Part shown: piece by piece, positions 47,906 to 56,724 of the stretch | Numbering within the stretch: the stretch's first letter is position 1 | Layout: each line of letters opens with the position of its first letter | Assembly: GCA_963665975.1 (NCBI GenBank) | Contig: OY762508.1 | Coordinates: forward strand, 1,488,001-1,552,000 | DNA from: G963665975 sp963665975 | Lineage (GTDB): Bacteria; Bacteroidota; Rhodothermia; Rhodothermales; Bin80 | Length of the DNA: 64,000 bases | Reading direction: 5' to 3' | The notes under the pieces: model-generated | Databases searched by the model: none | Told to the model about the DNA's origin: nothing | What the model saw: the letters and a program-made list of their open reading frames with translations, nothing else | Position numbers and translations under genes: made by a program

Positions 47906-48654
47906 GCGCCCCGCCCGCGTTTTTCCGCGTTCCGTATGCCTAGATCGTACAGGGCCAGTGGCAACACCGGTTGTTTGGGGCCGTATTCCTCGCCCGGTCC
48001 GAAACCGGGCATGTAGGCTTGCCCGTCGGCCCGCGTAACGGTGTGTCCGGGGCGGGAAAACAGCCGCGCCTGTTGGTGATCCTTGTGCACCATGATTAGC
48101 GGCGCGGGTAAGATTGGGTCGCGCCGGGTATTGGCAGGTGTGTCTCGCGGCCTTGACAGGTAACCGCGCGTCAGCGGAGCCAGGGGATGTTTGCTTGAGC
48201 CTCCGTTCGTCCGATGCTGCACCCAACGGGCGTGCACTCCACCGATCGTCTCCATGCGTATGTTCGCCAACCCTCGCCTCTTTGCATCCGTAGATCGGGT
48301 TTCGGAGACGATCATCGCCACCAGATCGGCCGATGCTGCAACAGGTTTTCCCGCCGCCGGCCCGTCAGTGAATATCGCCCGCGACAGGTCTACCTGTGCC
48401 CAATCTGCGACATCCACGCCGTACAGTGCTCGTAACGCCGCACCCGATTTTGCCACTACTTCGTTTCGCACCATTTCGCCCGCCGCCGCCAGGTAGTCCC
48501 ACAGATCTTTTCCCGTAGGTACGTTCGCTGCGGGACAAGTCACCTCCTTTTCCTCCGACAGTTGGAGCCAGATCAGATCCGAAAGTGCGCGCAGTATGTT
48601 GGTTTCCAACTTGGCGGCCATCAACGGGGCCAGCCATTCGTTCTGTGTCTTCAT
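47900..48654 (-). pseudogene. Third gene of plasmid replication operon, 3' end lost
   Basis: ATG 48654 overlaps the ATPase stop by 4 bp (ATGA), so translation is coupled. The readable protein (about 250 residues) has no family that I recognise. It starts with an alpha-helical region (LAPLMAAKLETNILRALSDLIWLQL), has WAQVDLSRAIFTDG and a Pro-rich C-terminal half (YMPGFGPGEEYGPKQPVLPLALYDLGIRNAEKRGRGAPLA). Beyond about 47900 it reads into IS110 debris. Given its place after primase and RepA-like genes, a replication initiator (RepC-like) role is a reasonable but unproven guess. Confidence 0.6.
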
Positions 48655-49889
48655 ATCGCGTCATGCGGGAAAGAGGTTTTCGACTCCTCTGTTCCCTGGC
48701 TGGCAGGTTGGTCCTTCTCCTTCGTCTCCCGCACCATCCATGTCGTCTGTTTCCATGCAGGAAAGGTTTGTAGCAAGTGCACGGATTCGCCGGCGATGGC
48801 GTAGTTGGACTTTTCCAGGCGAAGTTCCATGCGCGGCGGATCGGTACCTTCCACGGATTCCAGGATCCACAAGAAGCGGGCCGCAGCCTGCCAGTCCGTG
48901 GAACCCGAATACCCGGAGGCCCCTCCCTTCGGTGGGTGGGCAATGATCAGGACGGCGCAACCGGTGTCCCGTGCCCACGCCTCCCAGTCGGCCATGAATG
49001 CGCGCACCAGGGGCCGCACGTTTTCATCCCCTCCGTAGGCTGCGGCCAACGGGTCGATCACCAGCAGGCCCGCACCCCAGTCCTGCGCCTCGCGTCGCAC
49101 CCGGCGCCCGGCCTCGGTCAGCTCTCCGACTGTGGATACATGGCGGCTTCCTTCCTCCGTCGGTCCCCACAACGGGCCGCAGCCTGCCAGATCTACGCAC
49201 GCTATCCGATTACCGACCTTCTGTGTTACCCAGGGCAGCGGGCCAACCGTTTCCTCCTGTGCATACGTATCCCACTTTCGCCCCATGCGATACGCTCTCC
49301 GCATGATCGTTTCCGGATCATCCTCCCAACTCGCTATCACGCATCGCACCGGATTTGCGTCCGGCAAGATTGGCAGGACCGGTTCCTCGGTCGGAATCAG
49401 ATCGAATGATGGCAGCCAGTCCCCCCTTGCCGCCGCCAGTCCCAGGCAGAGCTGAAGCGCCAGGCGAGATTTCCCGGCGCCGCCCGTTCCGGTCAGTAAT
49501 CCCACGCGTCCAACCGGGAGCCAGCCTTCGACCAGCCACGACGTTCCCTCCGGACATCGGTCGGGCACGATGCCCCGAATGGTGCGAGGCTGCCGAATCG
49601 CTTGTTTACGCAGGAAATTCAAGATGTTGATCAGGTCTCTATCCCTCGGTGCGTCTCCGGTCAGTGTGTCCGCCAGGTGTCTACGCCGCATGGCGGGAAG
49701 CTCCCGTTCCAGTGCTGTTATCGCGGCATTCAGATCCGCGTCATCCGCTCCGAGCAGGTAGGCCAGCGCAGGGGCTAGGGCAGCATTCAGCGCCGTCTCC
49801 TGTACGGCTTGCTCGTGGGCTGCTAGGACCTCCGTATGACCGTCCGCGCGAGCCTTATTCAGCAGCTCGTTCAGTCCGTTGTCCATCAT
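48651..49889 (-). CDS. RepA-like AAA ATPase/helicase (plasmid type)
   Basis: The 412-residue protein has a RecA-fold ATPase domain of the RepA/AAA_25 kind: Walker A GTGGAGKSRLALQ at about residues 132-144, IASWEDDPETIMRRAY, Walker B LLVIDPLAAAYGG, and LIIAHPPKGGASGYSGSTDW (sensor/arginine-loop region). These hexameric helicases unwind plasmid origins. The first 100 residues form a helical extension. It lies 52 bp downstream of the Toprim primase and overlaps the next gene. A diverged fragment of the same kind of gene lies at 57077-57230. Confidence 0.82.
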   Translation of the reverse strand: MMDNGLNELLNKARADGHTEVLAAHEQAVQETALNAALAPALAYLLGADDADLNAAITALERELPAMRRRHLADTLTGDAPRDRDLINILNFLRKQAIRQPRTIRGIVPDRCPEGTSWLVEGWLPVGRVGLLTGTGGAGKSRLALQLCLGLAAARGDWLPSFDLIPTEEPVLPILPDANPVRCVIASWEDDPETIMRRAYRMGRKWDTYAQEETVGPLPWVTQKVGNRIACVDLAGCGPLWGPTEEGSRHVSTVGELTEAGRRVRREAQDWGAGLLVIDPLAAAYGGDENVRPLVRAFMADWEAWARDTGCAVLIIAHPPKGGASGYSGSTDWQAAARFLWILESVEGTDPPRMELRLEKSNYAIAGESVHLLQTFPAWKQTTWMVRETKEKDQPASQGTEESKTSFPHDAI

Positions 49890-49941
49890 GTATTCCTCCG
49901 GCGACGGTCGCCGCCCTTTTCAGGGTATCGGAAAATGAAAT

Positions 49942-51012
49942 TTATTGCGGACGTATCCGCTCAGGGTTGGCCCAGGTGGGCGCGTAGTTGCACAGGATAA
50001 CGTCTCGTGCCTGCGCTCGCAACTCTGTCCAGCTCTGCACTAGGTCATCAGCTCTTATCTGGCGGGTCAGGATGTCTGCAGGGTCCAGGCCCGCGTCGTA
50101 GGGCACGATGCGCACTGCCCGGCCCTCTCGTGTGAGTCTGTGATAAGCCTCGACACATGCGCGCCGTCCGGGTTCGTCTCCGTCTACATGCAACACCAGG
50201 CTTCCCGTGTGTCCGTGCAGCGCCAGGTCGATCCCCTGGTAGCGCGTGCCTCCTACGGCCACCGCAGGGCCTCCAGAGAGCCACCGTGCGGCCAGTGCGG
50301 AAACCGGCCCCTCGGCTACGTGCAGCGCCGGATCTTCACCCTCCGCTCCATGTGCAGGGCATGTCCCCGGAGACACGGGCACGCGGAAGAGGCCCCGGCC
50401 TTTCGGCCCGTAGGTGCGCCTCCACCGTGCGGAGCCGTCAAACCGCTCTCCTCGTCCGTACAGCGCCTCCAGGCCGACGGCTTGGCAGATACCGTCGACA
50501 TCCGTGTACGCCCACAGGACGGCTCCCTGCGCGTCAGGCGGGGCGTTTCGAGACAGATGCCGAGCGGGTAGCCAGCGGACGGACGCCGGCAGGGGCACAT
50601 CCGGTGGCCATACGCGTCGGACATGACGTAAATAGTAGGCGGCAGCCGTTCCCTCCGGGTCTACGGATCGTTGCCACGCCTGCCTGCCCATATCGGCTGT
50701 ACGATTCTTTGACAGGGTCGTGACTGGCGGCTCCGGCGAAGGCCTCTGCCGGTAGTGACGGAATTCGGGCTCGCCCCACAATCCCAGTGCCCGCATGTGG
50801 GCTTCGTAGGTCTCCCGGCCGGAGCCGCAGTGTCGGCAACCGATCAGAAATGGCTTGCCACTGTTCGATGCTCCAGAGGGCGCAATGTGGAACCGATCCG
50901 TTCCGCCGCACACGGGGCACGGCCCCTTCCACTCGCTACCTACCCGCCGAGCCCGCCGGGGAAACCGGGATCGGTACGCATGCACCAGGTCGGCATGTGT
51001 TATTCTGGTCAT
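49942..51012 (-). CDS. Toprim/zinc-finger primase-like protein
   Basis: About 356 residues. The N-terminal CHC2-like zinc finger (CPVCGGTDRFHI ... IGCRHCGSG) and C-terminal Toprim domain (LHVAEGPVSALAARWL with the catalytic Glu, then LVLHVDGDEPGRRA with DxD, then DPADILTRQ) are typical of phage/plasmid primases. It should prime DNA replication for the element. The ATG at 51012 (MTRITHADLVHAYR) is preferred over 51021. It is the first replication gene after the parA pair, all on the same strand. Confidence 0.88.
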   Translation of the reverse strand: MTRITHADLVHAYRSRFPRRARRVGSEWKGPCPVCGGTDRFHIAPSGASNSGKPFLIGCRHCGSGRETYEAHMRALGLWGEPEFRHYRQRPSPEPPVTTLSKNRTADMGRQAWQRSVDPEGTAAAYYLRHVRRVWPPDVPLPASVRWLPARHLSRNAPPDAQGAVLWAYTDVDGICQAVGLEALYGRGERFDGSARWRRTYGPKGRGLFRVPVSPGTCPAHGAEGEDPALHVAEGPVSALAARWLSGGPAVAVGGTRYQGIDLALHGHTGSLVLHVDGDEPGRRACVEAYHRLTREGRAVRIVPYDAGLDPADILTRQIRADDLVQSWTELRAQARDVILCNYAPTWANPERIRPQ

Positions 51013-51164
51013 ACCGGGCACTACACGCCAGGGTCAGGGACCTTCGCCGTCCAGGACTTGGGCCTCGTTTCGTAGGGATGCGTCCATGCGCTTAACACCA
51101 GGTGATCGTTCGCAAGTGCTGCTATCATGCCTGATAGTTCTGTGGACATGTTACTATGGTATAA

Positions 51165-51383
51165 TTACAAATTGGGGTATTGAGCATCCAGTGCATCCAT
51201 CACCAAGCGCTTGACCGTCATCCCGCGCATAGCCGCGGCCACTTTTATTTTTCGCGCATAGAGGACAGGAACCTCTATGGTGATACGAGCGGTCACATCA
51301 TCGATCACCTCCGCTTGCGCTTCCGCCAGTTTGGGATGTTGTGTCGTTTTCCCTTGGATGTCTGCTAAATCAACGTTCGGCAT
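51165..51383 (-). CDS. Small ribbon-helix-helix-like partner of ParA
   Basis: The 72-residue protein overlaps the parA stop by 14 bp (ATG at 51383). The C-terminal half (ARITIEVPVLYARKIKVAAAMRGMTVKRLVMDALDAQY) has the strand-helix-helix pattern of RHH DNA-binding proteins such as ParG or CopG; the N-terminal tail is probably flexible. With ParA it would form a type Ib-like partition pair, binding the centromere and repressing the operon. Confidence 0.72.
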   Translation of the reverse strand: MPNVDLADIQGKTTQHPKLAEAQAEVIDDVTARITIEVPVLYARKIKVAAAMRGMTVKRLVMDALDAQYPNL

Positions 51384-52008
51384 GAATGAACCTCCGTAAT
51401 TCGTGGGTGAGTGCCCGGATTTCCTGCACCGCTTGTCCACGTGGGCGATAGTCAAGCCCGGATTGTCCTGCGGTGGCGGCTTCTGCGAAGTCAATCCTCT
51501 GCGTCAACCTGGATGTCAATACCGGTAAGGCCATTTGTTCGAGGCACGCCTGAATCCCGGCGGCAAAACGCGTCCCTCGAATTTGTCGACTGACAACAAA
51601 CGCTGCCTGTGGGTGTCCAGCGGTCAGCGACTGCCTAGTCTTGATGATCTCAACCAGATCGGAAGTGCCCCAGGCATCGAGCCCTGAAGGCTGTGCATGG
51701 AACAGCACAAGGTCTGCTATCTTGATGGCGTCAGTGAGAGACCGCTGTTCCATGATAGCAGCCCCATCAATGACGAGGATATCGAATTTGTCTTTCACTT
51801 TCGGGATCATCTGCAGGAGACTACCCTGCTGCACACCCAACACCCCTGGATAATCATCAGGATTACGCGCGGCCCACTCCTGAGCCGATTGCTGCGGGTC
51901 AAGGTCCAACAACAATACAGTGCCTTGGGATTGCAGCGCCCTGGCCAGATTCGTTGCCAAAGTGGTTTTGCCCGCGCCACCTTTGGGATTCAGGATCGCG
52001 ATAACCAT
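51370..52008 (-). CDS. parA: ParA-family partition ATPase (copy 1)
   Basis: A 212-residue Walker-type ATPase with deviant Walker A NPKGGAGKTTLATNLA (residues 7-22), LLLDLDPQQSAQEW and the switch LVIDGAAIMEQRS. The small size without an N-terminal HTH indicates a type Ib plasmid/MGE ParA, which moves DNA through interaction with a separate RHH protein, here the overlapping gene. A palindrome sits upstream. Host-like GC content suggests long residence. Confidence 0.9.
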   Translation of the reverse strand: MVIAILNPKGGAGKTTLATNLARALQSQGTVLLLDLDPQQSAQEWAARNPDDYPGVLGVQQGSLLQMIPKVKDKFDILVIDGAAIMEQRSLTDAIKIADLVLFHAQPSGLDAWGTSDLVEIIKTRQSLTAGHPQAAFVVSRQIRGTRFAAGIQACLEQMALPVLTSRLTQRIDFAEAATAGQSGLDYRPRGQAVQEIRALTHELRRFIHAER

Positions 52009-52061
52009 GCGATTACATTTGTAGCAGAGACGGCAGACATATTACCATTTGACATAATAGT

Positions 52062-52077
52062 AAACAATACATTGTTT
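52062..52077. promoter_or_regulatory. Palindromic operator upstream of parA copy 1
   Basis: AAACAAT-AC-ATTGTTT is a perfect 7+7-bp inverted repeat 54 bp before the parA start. On the minus strand it overlaps a possible -35 (TTGTTT) with TAATAT 17 bp further on as -10. This fits autorepression by the ParA/RHH pair, and it could be part of the partition site. Confidence 0.55.
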
Positions 52078-52107
52078 CATGTTAGAGTCGTTTTAATATT
52101 ACCTCAT

Positions 52108-53402
52108 GAGGCTATTGCAAAACTACCCTAGCATTTGGTGGTCGCAGTGATCTAGGCGGCATGCATTGGTGCCATTTTTCTGGACTATGTGAAGGATCGA
52201 CGCCTTTTTGCCGTCTCCCTCCGTAAATACAGGCCATCCACTATCGATGTGGTCTCACCGCGTCCGATTCCGGTCGCAATTCTTGCCGTCCGCACGCACC
52301 TATCCCTGGCTCCTGCTCGACGAGAAGCTTGGTACACGCAACCATAGCGAAAAACGGCTGCGTTCAGTGCAACAGGCGTAGCAGTTGATCTACCGTGAGC
52401 GCAAGTACCCCGAACATCAGGTGGCAGGTCACCTTCTTGTGGCCACGCACACGTACATGACGGCCGCCGAACTCATCCTTGAGCCGTCCAAAGGCCCGCT
52501 CAACCGTCGAACGCTCCTTGTAGCGCTCTTGCTCAGGCGAGACAAATCCGGCTGCACGCTGTGCCTTTTTCTCACGGTTGCACTCCGCTTTTCCATTGCG
52601 TCACATGGTCCAGGCTTTTACTGTGCGCGTGGATCTCCTCCGCGTCATATGCGCTATCCATCAAGTCGTAGAGGTCTTGCACCCGCTGTGCCGTCATCGT
52701 CATGAGTGGAATCGCTGCCTGACTGTCGTGCAGGGACGCAGACGACACGATGCAACTGATTGGGATACCTCCGTCTGCTACATCCATGTGCAGCTTATAC
52801 CCAACCCATGATTGCTTGTACCCCTTCGCATTGCGCTTAACACCCACCGTACACGGCTTTGGCAACTCCTCCAGCAACTCCTCCAGGTGCATCGTACGCT
52901 GACGCTCCAGTCGACTTGGTTCCTTTGGACGCTCCTCCCTCTTGCGAGGACGCCCCCGTTTGCGCTTCGGGCGCTCCGGCTTCTTTTCCTTTGGCGCAGA
53001 CTTCTCTTGTGCCTCTATTGCCGTTGCATCACGCGAAATATGGCCCACCAACTGCTCCGCGTACCCCTGTTACGCAACATTTCCGTTATGTTAAAGAACA
53101 TCACTTCCACGCCACTACGTGGCACACCTGATTGATCCAGAAACCGCGCACTTTCTTTTTAAGGGACATGGGTGCCTCCGTTTTCTCCGCGCGTGTGATA
53201 ACTCCGAAGATAGCGAAATAGGAGGTTACAGTCCCTTGTTTTTTATTCTTATGGACAAGAATCCATACGTCTTGCAGGTGCTGTACAAAGCCTGCTCAAG
53301 CTCGCAATCCACAACTGCTCTACGCCAGGCGGGTGCCAGTGCACCCAAGGTCTTCCTCATAAGCAGAAAAAACCCTCAATTCAGGGGTTTTGCAAGAGGC
53401 TC
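52108..53402 (-). mobile_element. IS5-like insertion sequence with decayed transposase
   Basis: The 1295-bp element is bounded by inverted ends GAGGCTATTGCAAAAC (left) and GAGCCTCTTGCAAAAC (right, inverted), flanked by a 4-bp direct repeat TCAT at 52104-52107 and 53403-53406. Length, ends and 4-bp target duplication fit the IS5/IS1182-type groups; the exact family needs a database comparison. It lies between the replication/partition operon and the second peptide-propeller cassette. Confidence 0.82.
52364..53169 (-). pseudogene. IS5-like DDE transposase, multiply frameshifted
   Basis: On the minus strand, frames in turn give MSLKKKVRG / FLDQSGVPRSGVEVMFFNITEMLRNRG, then YAEQLVGHISRDATAIEAQEK, KRKRGRPRKREERP, ELPKPCTVGVKRNAKGYKQSW, KLHMDVADGGIPISCI, YDLMDSAYDAEEI, and finally QERYKERSTVERAFGRLKDEFGG with the DDE-E region YxExxxR. 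At least three frameshifts separate these blocks. The remnant at 31.4-32.1 kb is a relative. Confidence 0.82.
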
Positions 53403-53531
53403 TCATGGAAAATATTTTTTCGGCCCACTCTATAGGCATTAATCAATGGTTGTTTATATATTGCCTCGCCTCGCCAGAAAGGGGCGCAAACCAACCTCAT
53501 TTTTAACCCATCCAACTTGGAGGAGCTTGTT

Positions 53532-53780
53532 ATGAAAGACTGGATCAGTCGTGGTGTAGCTCGGATTAGCCTAGTCTTGTTTTTGGGTCTTTTAGGTCTT
53601 ACGGCTGGCACCGTGGTGAACAGGACTTTTACCCCTACCGACGTGCTCGGGAAAGCGAAGGATTGCGAAGAGGATATCTGTGTGCCGTCAGGGAATGCTT
53701 ACGTATGCGATTGGGGTACTATACAGAGAGATTGCGATGTCTCGTCTAATGGGTGTCTCCAAACCCCCTGTTCTAGTTGA
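53532..53780 (+). CDS. Small secreted Cys-rich peptide (cassette 2)
   Basis: An 82-residue precursor with a strong Shine-Dalgarno (GGAGG) before ATG 53532. The signal segment (ISLVLFLGLLGLTAGTVV) is followed by a spacer and a C-terminal Cys cluster of six: DCEEDIC, YVC, RDC, NGC, TPCSS. It ends two residues after the last Cys. It resembles, in plan, the peptides at 513-781 and 59318-59545 and the NVEALA peptides of Bacteroidetes that neighbour propeller lipoproteins. Possible outcomes are disulfide-bonded toxin, signal or surface peptide; none is shown. The propeller gene starts 127 bp downstream. Confidence 0.7.
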   Translation: MKDWISRGVARISLVLFLGLLGLTAGTVVNRTFTPTDVLGKAKDCEEDICVPSGNAYVCDWGTIQRDCDVSSNGCLQTPCSS

Positions 53781-53907
53781 GGTCAGGATAGGGAGTCTGC
53801 CCAATTTTCTGTGGTCATAAAGGCTATAGAAACAGAGTGAGTTGTTCACTAATTCCTAAAGGCAAGGCGCAACTGTTGTGCCCTACCTTTATGATTGTAA
53901 AATACTT

Positions 53908-55086
53908 ATGCACTTGCGAAATCGAAAGCTTGTCGTATTCTTAGTCTTATCAGGATTGCTTCTGTCAATCATTATCATATTAACGTGGAGCAAAACCAGT
54001 GAAGATCGTCCAGTTGTTAACCAGAGGACGGTTCATCCTACCGCCGAGAATATTCCAACCATAACCGACCCGAGCTTCATTCTGCGATCGGAAGTAAGTG
54101 GACGAGATGCCGAGCGTAGTTTCATGGATAAGACCGACTATGAGGAAATAGTCATTGGCGTAAACGAAGGGGACCTTTCGGAGATGATCGGAAGCATTAG
54201 AGATGTAGCGACTGATTACAGGGGGACACTGTTTGTATTAGATAGAGAATACAACCACGTGCGGGTATACGATTATGACGGCTCTTTTATCAGCATGTTC
54301 GGTGGACCTGGAGAGGGACCTGGAGAGTTGTTAGGTCCGCAGAAACTCCTGATCGCTGATCAAGGAAGAACCATCGCTGTTCGCGATGGAGGCAGGGCTG
54401 TGGATATCTTCGAGCGTCAGGATTCAACCACCTTTCGTGTGCGATCGTCCTTTGCCACCGAGGAAGCAGGATTTGCTGGTTGCGCAATGAATGGCTATCT
54501 GTACTTATTGGGGTTCTCTCATGAACTGGAAGGAGTTATCCACAAATATACACTCGAGGGGGAACGGGTGGCCTCCTTTGGAGCCCCTTACAAATCATCC
54601 AACCCAATGATTCGTGAAGACCTGTCCACCAGAGGCCTGCTTGCCTGTAGCGAGGAAGAGGGAATTGTTGCCTGGGCCAGAGAGTACATCCCCGTTCTTA
54701 CCGGTTTCACAGAGATTGGCGAAGTGGCTTGGCAAGTATTCTTTGCTGACTTTAAGTCACACAAGATAATTGAATCTCAGGCAGAGGATGGAACTCCTCA
54801 GGTGATGTTCTATCGTCCTGAAGTTGGCGAAAGTATATTCGGGACTCTTTTCACAGATTCATCGGGCAATTATTTTTATGTGGGTTACACTACCATGGTC
54901 GATTCCGCTAATTCGAGGTTGCATTCTAAGATACATCTCTTTCGAGTAGACGCACGAACGGGAGAGGGAACATACTTGGGTGATGCTCCCCATGTGTATG
55001 CTGTTGACACCAATCATATCATTACGATGGACAATTATCCATTTCCGCAAGTCAAGATTTACAGACACAAAGAGGCTCTCAATTGA
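53908..55086 (+). CDS. Membrane-anchored six-bladed beta-propeller protein (cassette 2)
   Basis: About 392 residues from ATG 53908. One N-terminal membrane anchor (LVVFLVLSGLLLSIIIIL) is followed by NHL/TolB-like blades: SIRDVATDYRGTLFVLDREYNHVRVYDYDGS in two halves, the loop FGGPGEGPGELLGPQ shared with the cassette 3 protein (GALGEGPGEI), and LFTDSSGNYFYVGYT. This loop is typical of BF3164-like propellers. The body should lie in the periplasm. Its stop codon overlaps the TTG start of the next gene. The region is more AT-rich than the chromosome core, which suggests transfer. Confidence 0.8.
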   Translation: MHLRNRKLVVFLVLSGLLLSIIIILTWSKTSEDRPVVNQRTVHPTAENIPTITDPSFILRSEVSGRDAERSFMDKTDYEEIVIGVNEGDLSEMIGSIRDVATDYRGTLFVLDREYNHVRVYDYDGSFISMFGGPGEGPGELLGPQKLLIADQGRTIAVRDGGRAVDIFERQDSTTFRVRSSFATEEAGFAGCAMNGYLYLLGFSHELEGVIHKYTLEGERVASFGAPYKSSNPMIREDLSTRGLLACSEEEGIVAWAREYIPVLTGFTEIGEVAWQVFFADFKSHKIIESQAEDGTPQVMFYRPEVGESIFGTLFTDSSGNYFYVGYTTMVDSANSRLHSKIHLFRVDARTGEGTYLGDAPHVYAVDTNHIITMDNYPFPQVKIYRHKEALN

Positions 55087-55718
55087 ACCCGAAAGCGGAA
55101 CATCGGTCTCTATGGGTAGGCATTAGCGCGATTGTATTCGTGACATGCTCGCTGTTGAGCGCCACAGGAATTGTTCCTGTCCCAGCGATTGAGATCAAGT
55201 GGCCAACTAAGCCAGCGTTATCAGCGACTCGATACGTTCCCTCCTATTCTAGAGTCAGCGGTAGAGAGATTGTGATGGTGTATCTAGGATCGGCCAAGTG
55301 TCCATTTGCTAATGATAAAGCGTTGCCTAGCCTAATTGAGCGGGTGAAGGTTGCCTTGCAACAAAGATCAAACCAGCACGGGACAACTTTCTCGGCGATA
55401 GGCGTAGCGGTAGATTGGCGCATTGCTGACGGCATTAGACATCTGGATAAATTTGGCTCGTTTGATGAGGTCATGACTGGTCGTAAATGGTATGGAATCG
55501 GAGCGCGCCTGTATTTCAGAGAAATGCTACCAGGACAGGCAGCCACACCTCAAGTATTAGTCTTTATACGCAATGTATCCCCACCGAATTTGCAGTACCC
55601 GGAAACTACATATCGTGTATCTGACGAAACGATGCTTGTTCGTAAGGTTGGTCTGGAAAACATAGATAAATGGCTGGAGCGGGGTTTGCCGCTTCCTTTA
55701 GATCTTCTCGAGTTGTGA
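55083..55718 (+). CDS. Membrane-anchored thioredoxin-fold-like protein with lone Cys
   Basis: The 211-residue protein starts at TTG overlapping the propeller stop (ATTGA), so translation is coupled. An N-terminal helix (VGISAIVFVTCSLLSATG) anchors a periplasmic domain. REIVMVYLGSAKCPFAND resembles the thioredoxin beta-strand plus active-site loop, but with CPFA instead of CxxC. Later FSAIGVAVDWRIADGIRHLDKFG and ATPQVLVFIRN (cis-Pro loop position) also fit. It could be a reductase, isomerase or thiol-binding scaffold for the Cys-rich peptide. Only cassette 2 has this gene. Confidence 0.6.
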   Translation: MNPKAEHRSLWVGISAIVFVTCSLLSATGIVPVPAIEIKWPTKPALSATRYVPSYSRVSGREIVMVYLGSAKCPFANDKALPSLIERVKVALQQRSNQHGTTFSAIGVAVDWRIADGIRHLDKFGSFDEVMTGRKWYGIGARLYFREMLPGQAATPQVLVFIRNVSPPNLQYPETTYRVSDETMLVRKVGLENIDKWLERGLPLPLDLLEL

Positions 55719-55843
55719 GTTACAGAATCCCTTATAACTTGAACTTCAGGTATTTGAGTTGCTTTGTGGAGATGGGTGGCTTTCTGTAAACCGGGCTACC
55801 AGCAGCGCTTTCATCTTATCAAAGTCGGCCGCTATACATTCAG

Positions 55844-56095
55844 TCATGCAATGGGCGGCTTGCCGTGGTGCTTGAAAAGCAGGTTTAGGGCGTCTGCCAC
55901 CAGGTCCTGTTCGTCCTTTCCGGTTTCAATTTTAAGCATCGCTAGTTGCTTGGCAGCATCTGTGCGGATGCGGAAGCCTTTCAGTTTGCGCTCCGAGAAT
56001 GCCGATGCGATTTTCGGACTGGCGGTTACAGATGGTGCCGGTGAGGCCGACGGCTTCGTAACCTGAAACAGGGATAGGTCAGCGGGTTTCGACAT
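55844..56095 (-). CDS. Small partner protein of ParA (copy 2), RHH-like
   Basis: An 83-residue protein encoded 4 bp after parA copy 2. The C-terminal SERKLKGFRIRTDAAKQLAMLKIETGKDEQDLVADALNLLF reads as strand-helix-helix (RHH) with a basic strand. The N-terminal half is Ser/Pro/Ala-rich and probably disordered, like ParG. It is unrelated in detail to the first partner at 51165, so the two partition pairs are distinct. Confidence 0.7.
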   Translation of the reverse strand: MSKPADLSLFQVTKPSASPAPSVTASPKIASAFSERKLKGFRIRTDAAKQLAMLKIETGKDEQDLVADALNLLFKHHGKPPIA

Positions 56096-56099
56096 TGGC

Positions 56100-56720
56100 T
56101 TATTGCAGTTGGTTAACGATCCATTTCCAAGAGGCAGTGATTTCCCGGGCGGCCTTGCTATTGGGCCGCAGCTCTGTTACTGCACGTCCATCAATAAATG
56201 CATCTTCCAGCGCCGCACGGCGCATAATAGTGACGGGACATACCGGGATGCCGTACTGTTGCAGGACGGCCTTGGCCTTGTCGTTAATGCCCGAGCTGTG
56301 GCGGCCTTGGTTGATTACGATGACGCCAGGCGTTTTCACGCTGTTGGTGATGGCGATAGTATGCATGATAGCTTCTATGTCGAGTACGGAAGGACCACAC
56401 GGTATCACGGACAGATCGGCCACTCGGGCCGCTGCCACGCTGGATTCTTCCACGCGGGGCATCGTATCGATGAACACTAGGTTCACGCCGCTTGCCCTGC
56501 ATGCCTCCACTGCCTCAGTTACATTGCTCTTGTCTGCCCTTAACAGGAGCGGGAAGTCCTGCCCGCGCCTCTCATACCATTTCGTGGCTGACGCCTGCAA
56601 GTCCATATCGATGACTGCGACCTGGCCGTAGTGCTGCCTGTGGGCTTCTACTGCCCAGTGCAGCGTCAATGTTGATTTGCCCACTCCGCCTTTCTGCGCT
56701 AGCAAGCTAAGGATCTTCAC
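56100..56720 (-). CDS. parA: ParA-family partition ATPase (copy 2)
   Basis: A 206-residue ParA of the small, HTH-less type: deviant Walker A AQKGGVGKSTLTLHWA, VAVIDMDLQASATKWYERRG, VFIDTMPRVEESSVAA, and a late ALEDAFIDGRAVTEL as in plasmid ParA/RepB-linked ATPases. With the downstream RHH-like gene it forms a second partition module, different in sequence from the first. Short AGTTAACT repeats lie upstream. Confidence 0.9.
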   Translation of the reverse strand: MKILSLLAQKGGVGKSTLTLHWAVEAHRQHYGQVAVIDMDLQASATKWYERRGQDFPLLLRADKSNVTEAVEACRASGVNLVFIDTMPRVEESSVAAARVADLSVIPCGPSVLDIEAIMHTIAITNSVKTPGVIVINQGRHSSGINDKAKAVLQQYGIPVCPVTIMRRAALEDAFIDGRAVTELRPNSKAAREITASWKWIVNQLQ

Positions 56721-56724
56721 GCGT

